This document shows positions 25,616 to 33,999 of a DNA stretch of 64,000 nt, piece after piece. Source of the stretch: Ruminococcus sp. (GTDB lineage: Bacteria; Bacillota; Clostridia; Oscillospirales; Ruminococcaceae). Location of the stretch: contig JAUNOG010000002.1 in the NCBI GenBank assembly GCA_030531185.1, forward strand, positions 16,408-80,407, given 5' to 3'. The translations under genes and the position numbers were made by a program. Numbering within the stretch: position 1 is the first letter of the stretch; each line of letters begins with the position of its first letter. The notes under the pieces are model-generated. The model ran no database searches. It worked only from the letters and a program-made list of their open reading frames with translations, and was not told the origin of the DNA.

Positions 25616-26940
25616 GTGTCCTTAAAACCTCCTCCCTGTGATGAATTTACAACAAACGAGTCGGGGTTACGGGAAAATCTTGTAAGTCCCGAAGCCCACA
25701 CTCTTGTGTTTTCGCCGCTGAGCACAAAGGCTCTTAAATCAGCCTTACGCATTACCTGCTCGCCGTTATCGAGAATAGGCAGATCCAGGAAGTCGATGAC
25801 CTCCTGAGCGATAAAGCGTCTGGGCTCGTTGATAATGGTGTTTTTGAATTCCTCAAGCTTTTCGCAAGACAGCTCGCTGCCGAATACCACTCCGTAGCCG
25901 CCCGCCTCGGCAACGTCCTTGATGACCAGCTTGTCAAGATGTTCAAGGACATATTTCTTATCCTCCTCATAGAACGGCAGATATGTGGGAGCGTTTTTCA
26001 GTATCGGTTCTTCGTTAAGATAATACTTTATCATCTTCGGAACGAAATAATAAATGCCCTTATCGTCCGCAACGCCGTTTCCGGGAGCGTTGATAACTGC
26101 CACATTTCCCGAACGGTAAGCCTCCATAAGGTTGGGAATACCGATGAGGGACTGAGGCTCGAAGGTCAAAGGATCGAGGTATTCGTCGGAAATACGTCTG
26201 TAAAGCGCGCCTACCTTGGTTTTTCCTCCCGAGTATGTCTTGTGATAAAGAATGTTATCCTCAACAAAAAGCTCGTCGTTGGAAACGAGAACGGAGCCTG
26301 TAAGCTCCGCAAGATACGAATGCTCGAAATAAGCCGCATTGTATCTTCCCGGAGTAAGTATCGCATTGATACCTCCGCAGTTTGAATAGTCCATAGTATC
26401 CTTTAACAGCTTTGCGTAGTTGCGGTTGTCAACAATGTCGTTATTGGAAAACGCACCGGGAGACGCAACTCTGGTAAGCTCTCTTGCGATAAGCGGATAC
26501 GACGCTCCCGACGGAATGCGGAGATTGTCCTCGAGAATATACCATTCGCCGTCCTTTGCCTGAACGAGATCGATACCTGAAATATGACTGTAAATATGGT
26601 GCTTAGGAGTAACCCCCTCGCACTGCGGAAGATAGCCGCTGGAAATATACACAAAGTCCTCGGGAACAACTTTATCCTTGATAATTTTCTTATCGTGATA
26701 AATATCAAAAAGGAACATATTCAGCGCGTCTACCCTCTGAACAAGTCCCTTTTCAATACCTTTGAAATCTTCTGCGGTAATTATTCTCGGGATCGGATCA
26801 AAAGGAAATAGCTGCTCTTTAAAGGTTCCGTTTTTGTAAATGCCGAACTTTACGCCGTAACGTCTTAAAAGCTCGTTTATTTCGTCTGCATTACCCACAG
26901 GCGTAGCCGGTAAATCGGTCTTGGAAACGGTTGCTGTCAC
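25597..26940 (-). CDS. Circularly permuted type 2 ATP-grasp protein
   Basis: A 447-residue predicted amidoligase of the circularly permuted ATP-grasp (DUF404/DUF407) group. Seen: EWYILEDNLRIPSGASYPL, CGGINAILTPG, INAPGNGVADDKG, VIKDVAEAGGYGVVFGSE, RKADLRAFVLSG and the end GGGFKDTWVLSR. It should couple ATP hydrolysis to peptide-like bond formation; its substrates are unknown. The start is GTG at 26940, preceded by AGGGTG, and no ATG lies nearby. First gene of a five-gene minus-strand operon (ATP-grasp, alpha-E, transglutaminase-like, two M14). A promoter and leader terminator lie upstream. Confidence 0.9.
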   Translation of the reverse strand: MTATVSKTDLPATPVGNADEINELLRRYGVKFGIYKNGTFKEQLFPFDPIPRIITAEDFKGIEKGLVQRVDALNMFLFDIYHDKKIIKDKVVPEDFVYISSGYLPQCEGVTPKHHIYSHISGIDLVQAKDGEWYILEDNLRIPSGASYPLIARELTRVASPGAFSNNDIVDNRNYAKLLKDTMDYSNCGGINAILTPGRYNAAYFEHSYLAELTGSVLVSNDELFVEDNILYHKTYSGGKTKVGALYRRISDEYLDPLTFEPQSLIGIPNLMEAYRSGNVAVINAPGNGVADDKGIYYFVPKMIKYYLNEEPILKNAPTYLPFYEEDKKYVLEHLDKLVIKDVAEAGGYGVVFGSELSCEKLEEFKNTIINEPRRFIAQEVIDFLDLPILDNGEQVMRKADLRAFVLSGENTRVWASGLTRFSRNPDSFVVNSSQGGGFKDTWVLSR

Positions 26941-27007
26941 AGTAAATCACACCCTGTCTTATAAATTATATTTTTTCCAAAGAACCTATCCGCTGCGCAT
27001 TCGGATA

Positions 27008-27044
27008 AACAAAAAGGACGCTCCACACTAAATGGAGCGTCCTT
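27008..27044 (-). terminator. Leader terminator (possible attenuator) before ATP-grasp operon
   Basis: A perfect 12-bp stem, AAGGACGCTCCA (27014-27025) with TGGAGCGTCCTT (27033-27044), is followed on the minus strand by TTTTTGTTT. It lies downstream of the consensus promoter 27070-27098 and about 70 bases before the ATP-grasp start, so transcripts from that promoter must read through it. A second small hairpin (TATCCG/CGGATA) follows at about 26985-27006. Confidence 0.75.
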
Positions 27045-27069
27045 GCTTCGGTTAAAATATTATGTTATT

Positions 27070-27098
27070 ATTATACAATGACTTCCGACATTTGTCAA
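27070..27098 (-). promoter_or_regulatory. Consensus promoter of the ATP-grasp operon
   Basis: Minus strand: TTGACA (27093-27098), 17-base spacer, TATAAT (27070-27075). A perfect sigma-A match with a predicted start near 27063. A second TATAAT at about 26965 without a good -35 may be a minor start. Confidence 0.85.
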
Positions 27099-27175
27099 TA
27101 AATATTTATACGTTGAATTATAGACTTTTTGTTAACATCTCAGCATATCAGAAATAAAGCAATATGATGTACAAA

Positions 27176-27210
27176 CCCGTTTGCAGGAAATTACAGCGGC
27201 TGCAAACGGG
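27176..27210 (-). terminator. Terminator-like hairpin after ptsI
   Basis: An 11-bp perfect stem, CCCGTTTGCAG (27176-27186) with CTGCAAACGGG (27200-27210), lies about 30 bases past the ptsI stop. The T tail is poor, so termination may be partial. Confidence 0.6.
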
Positions 27211-27241
27211 CTTGATTAATTTGCACAGCGGTAACTCAGAC

Positions 27242-28906
27242 CTAACAAAGCGAATATTTTTTCAGTATTTCCTCTTTATCCTTAATCGACGCATTGCGTA
27301 TTTTTTCACGCAGAGGAAGTACCAGCGAAGGCGATACGGAAAGCTCGTCAATACCCATTGCCAGAAAGACCTCCGTAAGCTCAGTATCTCCGCCAAGCTC
27401 GCCGCATATTCCTATCCATGCGCCGTTTTTATGAGCATTGTCCGCCGTGAGCTTTATCATTCTGAGAATTCCCTGATGACGCGTATCGCAGAAACGGTCA
27501 AGCTTAGGGTTCTGCCTGTCTATCGCAAGGGAATACTGCGTAAGATCATTGGTGCCCACACTGAAGAAATCGACCTCGGCGGCAAGCAGATCGCTTATCA
27601 TCACCGCGGCGGGAGTTTCTATCATAATTCCTATTTCTACATCGTCTTTAAACGGTATACCGTCGGCGGCAAGCTCAGCCTTGACCTCCGAAACAACGGC
27701 TTTGATCTCCTTTATTTCCTCAAGCGAGATTATCATAGGAAACATAATTCCCAGATTTCCGAACATTGACGCTCTGTACAAGGCTCTCAGCTGAGTTTTG
27801 AAAATCTCGGGACGGGTAAGACAAATTCTTATTGCACGGTAACCGAGAGCAGGATTTTCCTCCTTGTCCAGACCGAAATAATCTATCTGTTTGTCCGCCC
27901 CAATATCGAGAGTACGGATAATGACCTTTTTCCCCGCCATTCTTTCCAGCACCTTTTTATAGCAGCGGAACTGTACCTCTTCATCGGGATAATCCTTGCT
28001 CTCAAGATAGAGAAACTCACTGCGGAAAAGACCTATTCCTCCCGCGTCGTTGGCAAGCACCGCACCCATATCCCCGAGACCGCCGATATTTGCGTAGACG
28101 TTTATCTTCTGTCCGTCGGGAGTGATATTTTCTTTGCCTTTAAGGTTCTGGAGCAGTTCCCTGCGGTGGATTTCTTCCTGCCGCTTTTTCTCCGTTTCCG
28201 TCTTGATATCTTCGTCGGGGTCTATATAAATTACGCCCGTTTTGCCGTCCACAACAGCCTCTCTGCCGTCGTATTCCTCTAAAAGAGCGTCGCCAAGGCC
28301 TATCACGGCGGGAATATTCATAGTTCTCGCGAGAATTGCCGTATGTGAATTAGACGCTCCGCGTCTTGTGCAGAAAGCCAACACCTTGGATTTGTCAAGC
28401 TGTACCGTTTCGGACGGCGCAAGATCGTCCGCGCAGATTATGGTTTTGCCGTCGGAGCTGTCCTCCGAGCCTGATTTATTCATAAGATTGCGCAGCAGTC
28501 GGTCGGAAATATCCCTTACGTCGGCGGCGCGCTCTTTCATATAATCGTCGTCCATTGACGAAAACATTTCGGCGAAATTATCCGCTGTGACCGCAACGGC
28601 ATACTCGGCGTTGAGTTTCTGCGAAACTATAAAGTTCTGTATCGAGTCCAGATAATCCTCGTCCTCTATCATCATCTGATGTATCTCAAATATCTGAGCG
28701 TTGGTCTCTCCGACCTCTTTCAGAGCCTTTTCGTACAGCTCCGAAAGCTGTAAAAGAGTAAATTCCTTAGCTCGGTCAAATCTTTCGAGCTCTGCGGCGG
28801 TATCATCGATATGAACGCGCTTTACGCAGATCTCGTCCTTTTTATAAAAGCTTATTTTGCCTATGGCAACGCCTCCTGAAACGCCTTTGCCGCGCAGTTC
28901 GGTCAT
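27242..28906 (-). CDS. ptsI: PTS enzyme I (phosphoenolpyruvate-protein phosphotransferase)
   Basis: A 554-residue enzyme that takes phosphate from phosphoenolpyruvate and passes it to HPr in the cytoplasm. The active-site His188 sits in RRGASNSHTAILART. The PEP-binding barrel carries GGIGLFRSEFLYL, EIGIMIETPAAVM and VGTNDLTQYSLAIDR. Full length for the family. GGGGGAAGCG precedes the ATG. Last gene of the sucrose PTS operon, 24 bases after ptsH. Confidence 0.96.
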   Translation of the reverse strand: MTELRGKGVSGGVAIGKISFYKKDEICVKRVHIDDTAAELERFDRAKEFTLLQLSELYEKALKEVGETNAQIFEIHQMMIEDEDYLDSIQNFIVSQKLNAEYAVAVTADNFAEMFSSMDDDYMKERAADVRDISDRLLRNLMNKSGSEDSSDGKTIICADDLAPSETVQLDKSKVLAFCTRRGASNSHTAILARTMNIPAVIGLGDALLEEYDGREAVVDGKTGVIYIDPDEDIKTETEKKRQEEIHRRELLQNLKGKENITPDGQKINVYANIGGLGDMGAVLANDAGGIGLFRSEFLYLESKDYPDEEVQFRCYKKVLERMAGKKVIIRTLDIGADKQIDYFGLDKEENPALGYRAIRICLTRPEIFKTQLRALYRASMFGNLGIMFPMIISLEEIKEIKAVVSEVKAELAADGIPFKDDVEIGIMIETPAAVMISDLLAAEVDFFSVGTNDLTQYSLAIDRQNPKLDRFCDTRHQGILRMIKLTADNAHKNGAWIGICGELGGDTELTEVFLAMGIDELSVSPSLVLPLREKIRNASIKDKEEILKKYSLC

Positions 28907-28930
28907 AACGCTTCCCCCTCTCAGAAAAAA

Positions 28931-29188
28931 TTACAGATTGGCTTCAAAAAACGCTTTCATCTGAACCGCCGCTTTCTCGGCGTTATCTCCCTCGCAGGAG
29001 ACTTTTACAGTATCTCCGCGCTTGACACCCAGTCCCATAAGAGCGAAAACCTTTGTCGCCTCCGCTACCTTGCCGTCCTTTTCCACCGTTACCTTACAGC
29101 CTGCGGCTTTCGCGGCTTTTACAAGCAAGCCTGCGGGTCTTGCGTGGATACCTAATTCGTCCTTGATCGTATATTCAAAATTTGTCAT
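28931..29188 (-). CDS. ptsH: HPr phosphocarrier protein lacking Ser46
   Basis: An 85-residue HPr. His15 in GIHARPAGLLVK accepts phosphate from enzyme I. The position numbered 46 in Bacillus HPr is Lys here (ATKVFALMGLGVKRGD, T45-K46), so the regulatory serine phosphorylated by HPr kinase is missing. Transport phosphorelay should work, but P-Ser-HPr/CcpA signalling through this copy should not. GGAGGA precedes the ATG. It lies between EIIA and enzyme I in the sucrose operon. Confidence 0.95.
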   Translation of the reverse strand: MTNFEYTIKDELGIHARPAGLLVKAAKAAGCKVTVEKDGKVAEATKVFALMGLGVKRGDTVKVSCEGDNAEKAAVQMKAFFEANL

Positions 29189-29219
29189 TTTAATTCCTCC
29201 GTTCTTGATTTGCGGGTTG

Positions 29220-29705
29220 TTATTTTACATACGTAAGCGCCACCGTTTCGCCTGCCGCTGCCGTACCGTAATTGCATTTAATGCTCTTTACTTCGTCAAT
29301 ATTGGTAATAAGCACTATAACGTATGTAGGCAGACCCTGAGCCTTGATGTAATCGAAATCCACAACGGCAAGGGGCTGTCCCGCAGTTACCCGCTGTCCG
29401 TTCTTGACCTTAGCCTTAAAGCCTTTTCCGTTAAGTCCGACTGTGTTTATTCCGATATGAACCAGAATTTCCAGTCCGTCGTCGGTCTGTATTCCGTACG
29501 CGTGCATAGTATCCTGCACGTCCACTATTTTTCCGCTTACGGGAGACAAAATCTCGCTGCCTGTCGGAAGTACAGCATAGCCGTCGCCAAGGATTTTCTC
29601 AGCGAAAACAGGATCGGGCAGTGTTGCCACGTCTACAATTTCTCCGCTCTGAACTGCAAGCAGTTCAGGCTTTGACTGTACGGTTTCTTTCTTCTTAAAA
29701 AACAT
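29220..29705 (-). CDS. PTS glucose/sucrose-type EIIA component
   Basis: A 161-residue stand-alone EIIA of the Glc (Crr) family. His83 in LEILVHIGINTV is the phosphate carrier and His68 (DTMHAYGIQ) is the second active-site histidine. The protein begins with a short charged tail MFFKKKETV, as in Crr proteins. It passes phosphate from HPr to the EIIBC at 32293. Starts two bases after scrK. Confidence 0.93.
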   Translation of the reverse strand: MFFKKKETVQSKPELLAVQSGEIVDVATLPDPVFAEKILGDGYAVLPTGSEILSPVSGKIVDVQDTMHAYGIQTDDGLEILVHIGINTVGLNGKGFKAKVKNGQRVTAGQPLAVVDFDYIKAQGLPTYVIVLITNIDEVKSIKCNYGTAAAGETVALTYVK

Positions 29706-29707
29706 AA

Positions 29708-30694
29708 TTATCCCTCTTTCTGTAATACTATGAAGTCGTTGAGTTCGTCTAAAGTACCGTATGAGGCTATTGCTCCTTTACGGGTCACGCTGAGCGACGA
29801 GTAATAGTTTGCAAAGCCGATGTATTCGTTCAGCTTTTCCTGCGGCAGCTCTGCAAGCCGTGCAGGAGTTATACCGTCCTTTAACAGACAGTACAGAAAT
29901 GCGCCGATTATCGAGTCTCCCGCACCCGTGGTATCGGCAGCCTTTACCGAAACTGCGGACGCCTTGGCTATGCAGTTTCTTGTGATCACCTCAGCTCCGT
30001 CCTTACCCTTTGAGAAAAGTACCGCTTTGAGCTTACCGTACTTCTCAAAAAGCTCCCGAACGGCAGTTTCTATAGAACTGCACCCCGTTACAAATTCCAG
30101 CTCTTCGTCGGAAATTTTAAGAATGTCGGCGTATTTGCAGAACTCCTTTACCGTCGCTCTGCATTCTTCGGGGTTATCCCACAGCGGAAGTCTTATGTTA
30201 GGGTCAAAGCTTATGACCGCTCCGTTTTTCTCCGCCGTTTCAATAGCTTTGATGTGCGTACGCTTCATCGGAGACTCCACGAGAGCGACCGAACAGAAAT
30301 GCAGAATTCCTGCGTCGGAAAGCCACTCATCTTTGAAGTCCGACGGCTCGAACAGCATATCCGCCCCGGGCTTACGGTAAAAAGAGAAATCCCTGTCGCC
30401 GTCCGCCTTTAACGATACAAATGCAAGAGACGTGTTAGCCTTATCTGTTCTTAGGATCGACGAGGTATCCGCTCCGATACCGTTCAAAACCTCCTCAATG
30501 TAATCGCCGAATGCGTCTTTTCCAAGCTGAGTGATCATTCTGCTCCTGCCGCCGAGCTTCGCCACAGCCGCCGCCACATTGCAGGGAGCACCCCCGCAAA
30601 CACGCTCAAAGGACGTAACGTCTTTCAGCGCACAGCCCTTCTGAGCAGGAATAAAATCTATCAGCGCTTCTCCGATAGCCGCACAAATCTTCAT
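29708..30694 (-). CDS. scrK: Fructokinase (PfkB family)
   Basis: A 328-residue PfkB/ribokinase-fold sugar kinase. Seen: GEALIDFIP, CGGAPCNVAAAVAKLGG, and the catalytic/anion-hole motif DTTGAGDSIIGAFLYCL. In this operon it should phosphorylate the fructose released by sucrose-6-phosphate hydrolase. ATG 30694 (MKICAAIGEA) is preferred to 30712, as GAGAGG lies ten bases upstream and the longer form nearly abuts scrB. The gene symbol is given from context. Confidence 0.88.
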   Translation of the reverse strand: MKICAAIGEALIDFIPAQKGCALKDVTSFERVCGGAPCNVAAAVAKLGGRSRMITQLGKDAFGDYIEEVLNGIGADTSSILRTDKANTSLAFVSLKADGDRDFSFYRKPGADMLFEPSDFKDEWLSDAGILHFCSVALVESPMKRTHIKAIETAEKNGAVISFDPNIRLPLWDNPEECRATVKEFCKYADILKISDEELEFVTGCSSIETAVRELFEKYGKLKAVLFSKGKDGAEVITRNCIAKASAVSVKAADTTGAGDSIIGAFLYCLLKDGITPARLAELPQEKLNEYIGFANYYSSLSVTRKGAIASYGTLDELNDFIVLQKEG

Positions 30695-30713
30695 CGGTAT
30701 CAATCCTCTCATA

Positions 30714-32150
30714 TTATTTCGATAAATCCGTTATGTTGAATGAATTCATTTTCCAGAGCTTAGTATTAACATTTTCGGCTCTTATTATTGCGCCCTTCTG
30801 ATTTTCCTCGGGGTAATAGCGTGAGGAAAAGACCTCCTCGCCGCCGTTTGCAAATATCTCCACAGACGACGCGTCCGCAAGTATTCTCAGGCTGTCAAGG
30901 CTCTCAAGCTGTACCGAACGGGACTTTCTTCCCCTGCCCGCGGCTCCGAATTCAAGGGTAAGCAGTTTGTTTCCATAGCTTATCCTGCAATCCTCACGGA
31001 TAATTATTTCAATATCCTGCGAGTTGATTTTGTACGTTTCCATATCGAAAATATCTGCGTCCGAAATTACCGCCTCGCCCGTAACATTACGTTCCGTGCA
31101 TTCGCGTCTCAAAGCGTTCAGCTCCTTGACGGGATACTGATACAGCTTTTCGCCTTTTCTGAAAAGCTCTCTGGGACAGGTAAGCATATGCATCCAGCCC
31201 ATATCATGCGTGGGATTTTCGTAATATCCGTCCAGATCGGGAAGTCCCAGCCAGCCTATCTGAATACGTCTGCCGTTTTCGTCCTCAAAGGACTGCGGAG
31301 CGTAGAAATCAAATCCCCTGTCCAGCTCCGTAAATTCTCCGAGAGTATAATCCCCTCTGAAATCTCCGCTAAGCGGGAAATATCCGCTCTGATATACGTT
31401 ATTGTACTTATATCCCTCTGCCTCAACTCCCTGCGGAGACACCGAAAGGAACCACTGGCCGTCCAGCTCGAACAGATCGGGACACTCCCACATAAATCCG
31501 AATTTTTCCTTTGAGTTAAGAGTGTTTATATGTTTCCACTCATACTTATCCTTACTTTCAAAAACAAGGACCTCGCCCGTATCGTCAATACGTCTTGCGC
31601 CAAGCACCATATAGTAAACGCCGTCCAGCTTAAACACCTTCGGATCGCGCACGTGGCAGGTACAGCTTTCAGGGTAATCCGAATTATCCATAAGCATTTG
31701 CTTTTCGGGGAACACAATTCCGTCCTCCGAAACTGCGATAACTGTATTGTGCTCCCTGCCCCCCGTAACGTAATCGTAATCCTTACCGCAGAGCTTTACA
31801 TTGCCTGTGTAGAAAAGATACATTTTGCCGTCCTCGGCTATTGCCGAACCGCTGTATACGCCGTGACAGTCAAACTTTTCGTCCACGCAGAGCGCAGGCT
31901 TGCGGTACTCGTAGCTGATAAAATCCTTGGTGGTAAAATGTCCCCAGAAATTCGTGCCCGGGCAGGTATTGTAAGGAGAATACTGAAAAAATATATGGTA
32001 AACTCTGTTAAAACGGCACAAGCCGTTGGGGTCGTTCATCCAGCCCGTTCTGGGCGAAAGGTGAAATTTAGGTCTCCATTTCTGGTCTGTACTTGCATTA
32101 TCCTCCAAAAGACGGCATACCTGCATTAGATTTTTGGTTTTTGTATTCAT
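30714..32150 (-). CDS. scrB: Sucrose-6-phosphate hydrolase (GH32)
   Basis: A 478-residue GH32 enzyme. Key sites: nucleophile Asp in GWMNDPNGLC, the RDPKVF stabiliser, and acid/base Glu in WECPDLFEL. The C-terminal beta-sandwich runs from about 370 (SVQLESLDSLRILADASSVE). It splits sucrose-6-phosphate to glucose-6-phosphate and fructose in the cytoplasm. There is no signal peptide, consistent with PTS uptake. AGGAGGAA precedes the ATG. The 142-base gap to scrA contains a dispersed repeat. Confidence 0.94.
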   Translation of the reverse strand: MNTKTKNLMQVCRLLEDNASTDQKWRPKFHLSPRTGWMNDPNGLCRFNRVYHIFFQYSPYNTCPGTNFWGHFTTKDFISYEYRKPALCVDEKFDCHGVYSGSAIAEDGKMYLFYTGNVKLCGKDYDYVTGGREHNTVIAVSEDGIVFPEKQMLMDNSDYPESCTCHVRDPKVFKLDGVYYMVLGARRIDDTGEVLVFESKDKYEWKHINTLNSKEKFGFMWECPDLFELDGQWFLSVSPQGVEAEGYKYNNVYQSGYFPLSGDFRGDYTLGEFTELDRGFDFYAPQSFEDENGRRIQIGWLGLPDLDGYYENPTHDMGWMHMLTCPRELFRKGEKLYQYPVKELNALRRECTERNVTGEAVISDADIFDMETYKINSQDIEIIIREDCRISYGNKLLTLEFGAAGRGRKSRSVQLESLDSLRILADASSVEIFANGGEEVFSSRYYPEENQKGAIIRAENVNTKLWKMNSFNITDLSK

Positions 32151-32204
32151 AAAATTCCTCCTGTGGGAAATCGGTCGCGGAAATCAATTTTGATTTCCGA
32201 AGAT

Positions 32205-32238
32205 GTAAGAGGTTAGAAAAGGTGCGCCGCAGACGCAT
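32205..32238. repeat. Dispersed intergenic repeat, copy 1
   Basis: A stretch of 28 bases at 32205-32232 (containing AGAGGTTAGAAAAGGTGCGC) occurs identically at 59465-59492, and similarity continues a few bases further (ACGCAT against GCGTAT). It sits between scrB and scrA, inside the operon, next to a small hairpin (GGAAATCA/TGATTTCC, about 32179-32198). It has no coding content. Confidence 0.7.
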
Positions 32239-32292
32239 TTTTATATCAAGTTCCTAACTTCTGCGGAAATCGGTATCGTAAAATTCGTACCG

Positions 32293-33687
32293 TTATGCTT
32301 GCGCTTTTTCCTTTTCTTTATACCCGAACAGCCAAGTAAGCACAAACGCCACCGCCATAGCCACACACATAGAAATTATATATTGCAGAGGGTGGTTCAG
32401 GTGAAGCAGTATCGCAAATATTCCCGTTACGCCCGTAGCAGTCGCGCCAAGGTTGAACAAGGAAGCTACCAGAGCTCCGCAGGCTCCGCCTATGGAACCG
32501 CATATGAAAGGCTTAAAGTATCTCAGATTAACGCCGAAGATAGCAGGCTCGGTGATACCGAGCATACAAGACAGCGCCGACGGGAAAGCGAGCGACTTTG
32601 TTTTCTTGTCCTTAGTTTTAAGAGCTACCGCAAGGCACGCCGCGCCCTGAGCCATATTCGCCGCAGATGCAAGAGGCAGCCAGTGAGTTACACCGTATTC
32701 TCCGAGCTGTCCCAGATCGATGACCGTGTACATATGGTGGATACCGCCTACAACCGTTGTTGAATAAAGACCGCCCATAACGAACGAACCGATACCTAAC
32801 GGGATCTCGATAAGCTTCTGTACTCCCGTGATAATTCCGTTTTCGATAGCCACGAATACAGGACCCACAAAGGTAAATACCACAAATCCCGTAACAAGCA
32901 GGCTCACGAGCGGAGTTACAAACAGGTCGATTATCTCGGGAACTACCTTGTGCAGTTTTTTCTCTATCGTTGCAAGTATAAGCGAGGCAATTATTATCGG
33001 AATAACGTGTCCCTGATAGCCTACCATATGAACGTCGTAAAGTCCGAAGATCGAGAACGACTGCTGATATCCTTCGGAAGCCACCGTCCACGCGTTCTGA
33101 AGATCGGGATGTATAAGAAACATTCCTATGACCGCTCCGAGGTAGGGATTTCCTCCGAAAACCTTTGTTGCCGAATATCCGATAAGGATAGGCAGGAAGG
33201 TGAACGCAGCGTTGCTGAGCAGATTGATGATCTTGAAAATATAACCGTTGGTATTGATAGAAATAATATCGTTGCTGTTCATAAAATTAAGGGCTTCCAT
33301 AATACCCATAATAAGACCGCCCGCAACGATCGCAGGGATAATGGGAACAAACACGTCTCCCAATGTCTTGATAAGTCTCTGGAACCGGTTGCCTTTCTTT
33401 GCAGCCTCGCGTTTCATATCCTCCTTGGAGGTCTCCTGAACGCCTGCAGCGGCAATGAATTCGTCGTAAACCTTATTGACCGTACCTGTTCCGAAAATTA
33501 TCTGAAGCTGTCCGGAGGCAATAAACACGCCCTTTACTCCGTCAATATTTTCGATTTCTTCTTTGTTTACCTTTTTCTCGTCGACCAGTACCAGTCTCAG
33601 GCGGGTAGCGCAGTGTGCCGCCGTAACCAGATTTTCTTTTCCGCCGATTTTCTCAAGCACATCCGACGCAGATTTTTTAAAATCCAT
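32293..33687 (-). CDS. scrA: Sucrose-type PTS EIIBC transporter
   Basis: A 464-residue permease. The EIIB domain (about 1-85) has phosphocysteine Cys26 in AAHCATRLRLVL. The EIIC domain (from about 105) has around ten membrane helices, including GYSATKVFGGNPYLGAVIGM and the GGIHHMYTVIDLGQLGE loop of the sucrose/trehalose group. There is no attached EIIA; the separate EIIA in the operon fills that role. ATG 33687 (MDFKKSASD) was chosen, as AAGGAGTG is six bases upstream; a GTG at 33705 is possible. Specificity for sucrose is inferred from scrB and scrK. Confidence 0.9.
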   Translation of the reverse strand: MDFKKSASDVLEKIGGKENLVTAAHCATRLRLVLVDEKKVNKEEIENIDGVKGVFIASGQLQIIFGTGTVNKVYDEFIAAAGVQETSKEDMKREAAKKGNRFQRLIKTLGDVFVPIIPAIVAGGLIMGIMEALNFMNSNDIISINTNGYIFKIINLLSNAAFTFLPILIGYSATKVFGGNPYLGAVIGMFLIHPDLQNAWTVASEGYQQSFSIFGLYDVHMVGYQGHVIPIIIASLILATIEKKLHKVVPEIIDLFVTPLVSLLVTGFVVFTFVGPVFVAIENGIITGVQKLIEIPLGIGSFVMGGLYSTTVVGGIHHMYTVIDLGQLGEYGVTHWLPLASAANMAQGAACLAVALKTKDKKTKSLAFPSALSCMLGITEPAIFGVNLRYFKPFICGSIGGACGALVASLFNLGATATGVTGIFAILLHLNHPLQYIISMCVAMAVAFVLTWLFGYKEKEKAQA

Positions 33688-33742
33688 AATAACACTCCTT
33701 TTCACCGCTGTAATCGGTATTGTGTATTTTTATGCCGTATGG

Positions 33743-33842
33743 TTATCAATGAAACGTTCCATTGATGTGAAATTGATTTTATGTGAAATCAATTTCACAT
33801 CTTCTATGGTTATATTATAGTCCAAATATTTCATTTTGTAAA
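33743..33842 (-). promoter_or_regulatory. scr promoter and LacI-type operators
   Basis: Promoter on minus strand: TTTACA (33837-33842), 17 bases, TATAAT (33814-33819). A palindrome TGTGAAATCAATTTCACA at 33782-33799 has perfect 8-bp arms just past the predicted start; a weaker copy follows at 33766-33781. A different near-palindrome centred on ACGT (33745-33766, arms ATCAATG) sits closer to the gene and may bind another regulator. A further operator copy, TGAAATCAATTTCACA, lies upstream at 33897-33912. Confidence 0.75.
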
Positions 33843-33999
33843 TTCGTATACTGCATAATTTTTCTCGGGAATGTTTATTGATTTTGCACAAAAATCTGAA
33901 ATCAATTTCACAAGTCGGCAATTTGCCGTAATTATTCCGTATAAAAAGCGCGGAGCCGTATGCAGCTATCGGTATCGGCAATGTACTCGGTTTATAAGG

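Noticed and set aside
27008-27044. Simple terminator of ptsI
   Set aside because: A hairpin closer to ptsI and a perfect promoter between the two place this one inside the next operon's leader, although it may also catch read-through.
29220-29705. Reading the stand-alone EIIA as a glucose-specific system
   Set aside because: Sequence is Crr-like, but its position in the scr operon and the missing EIIA domain on scrA make sucrose the better assignment.
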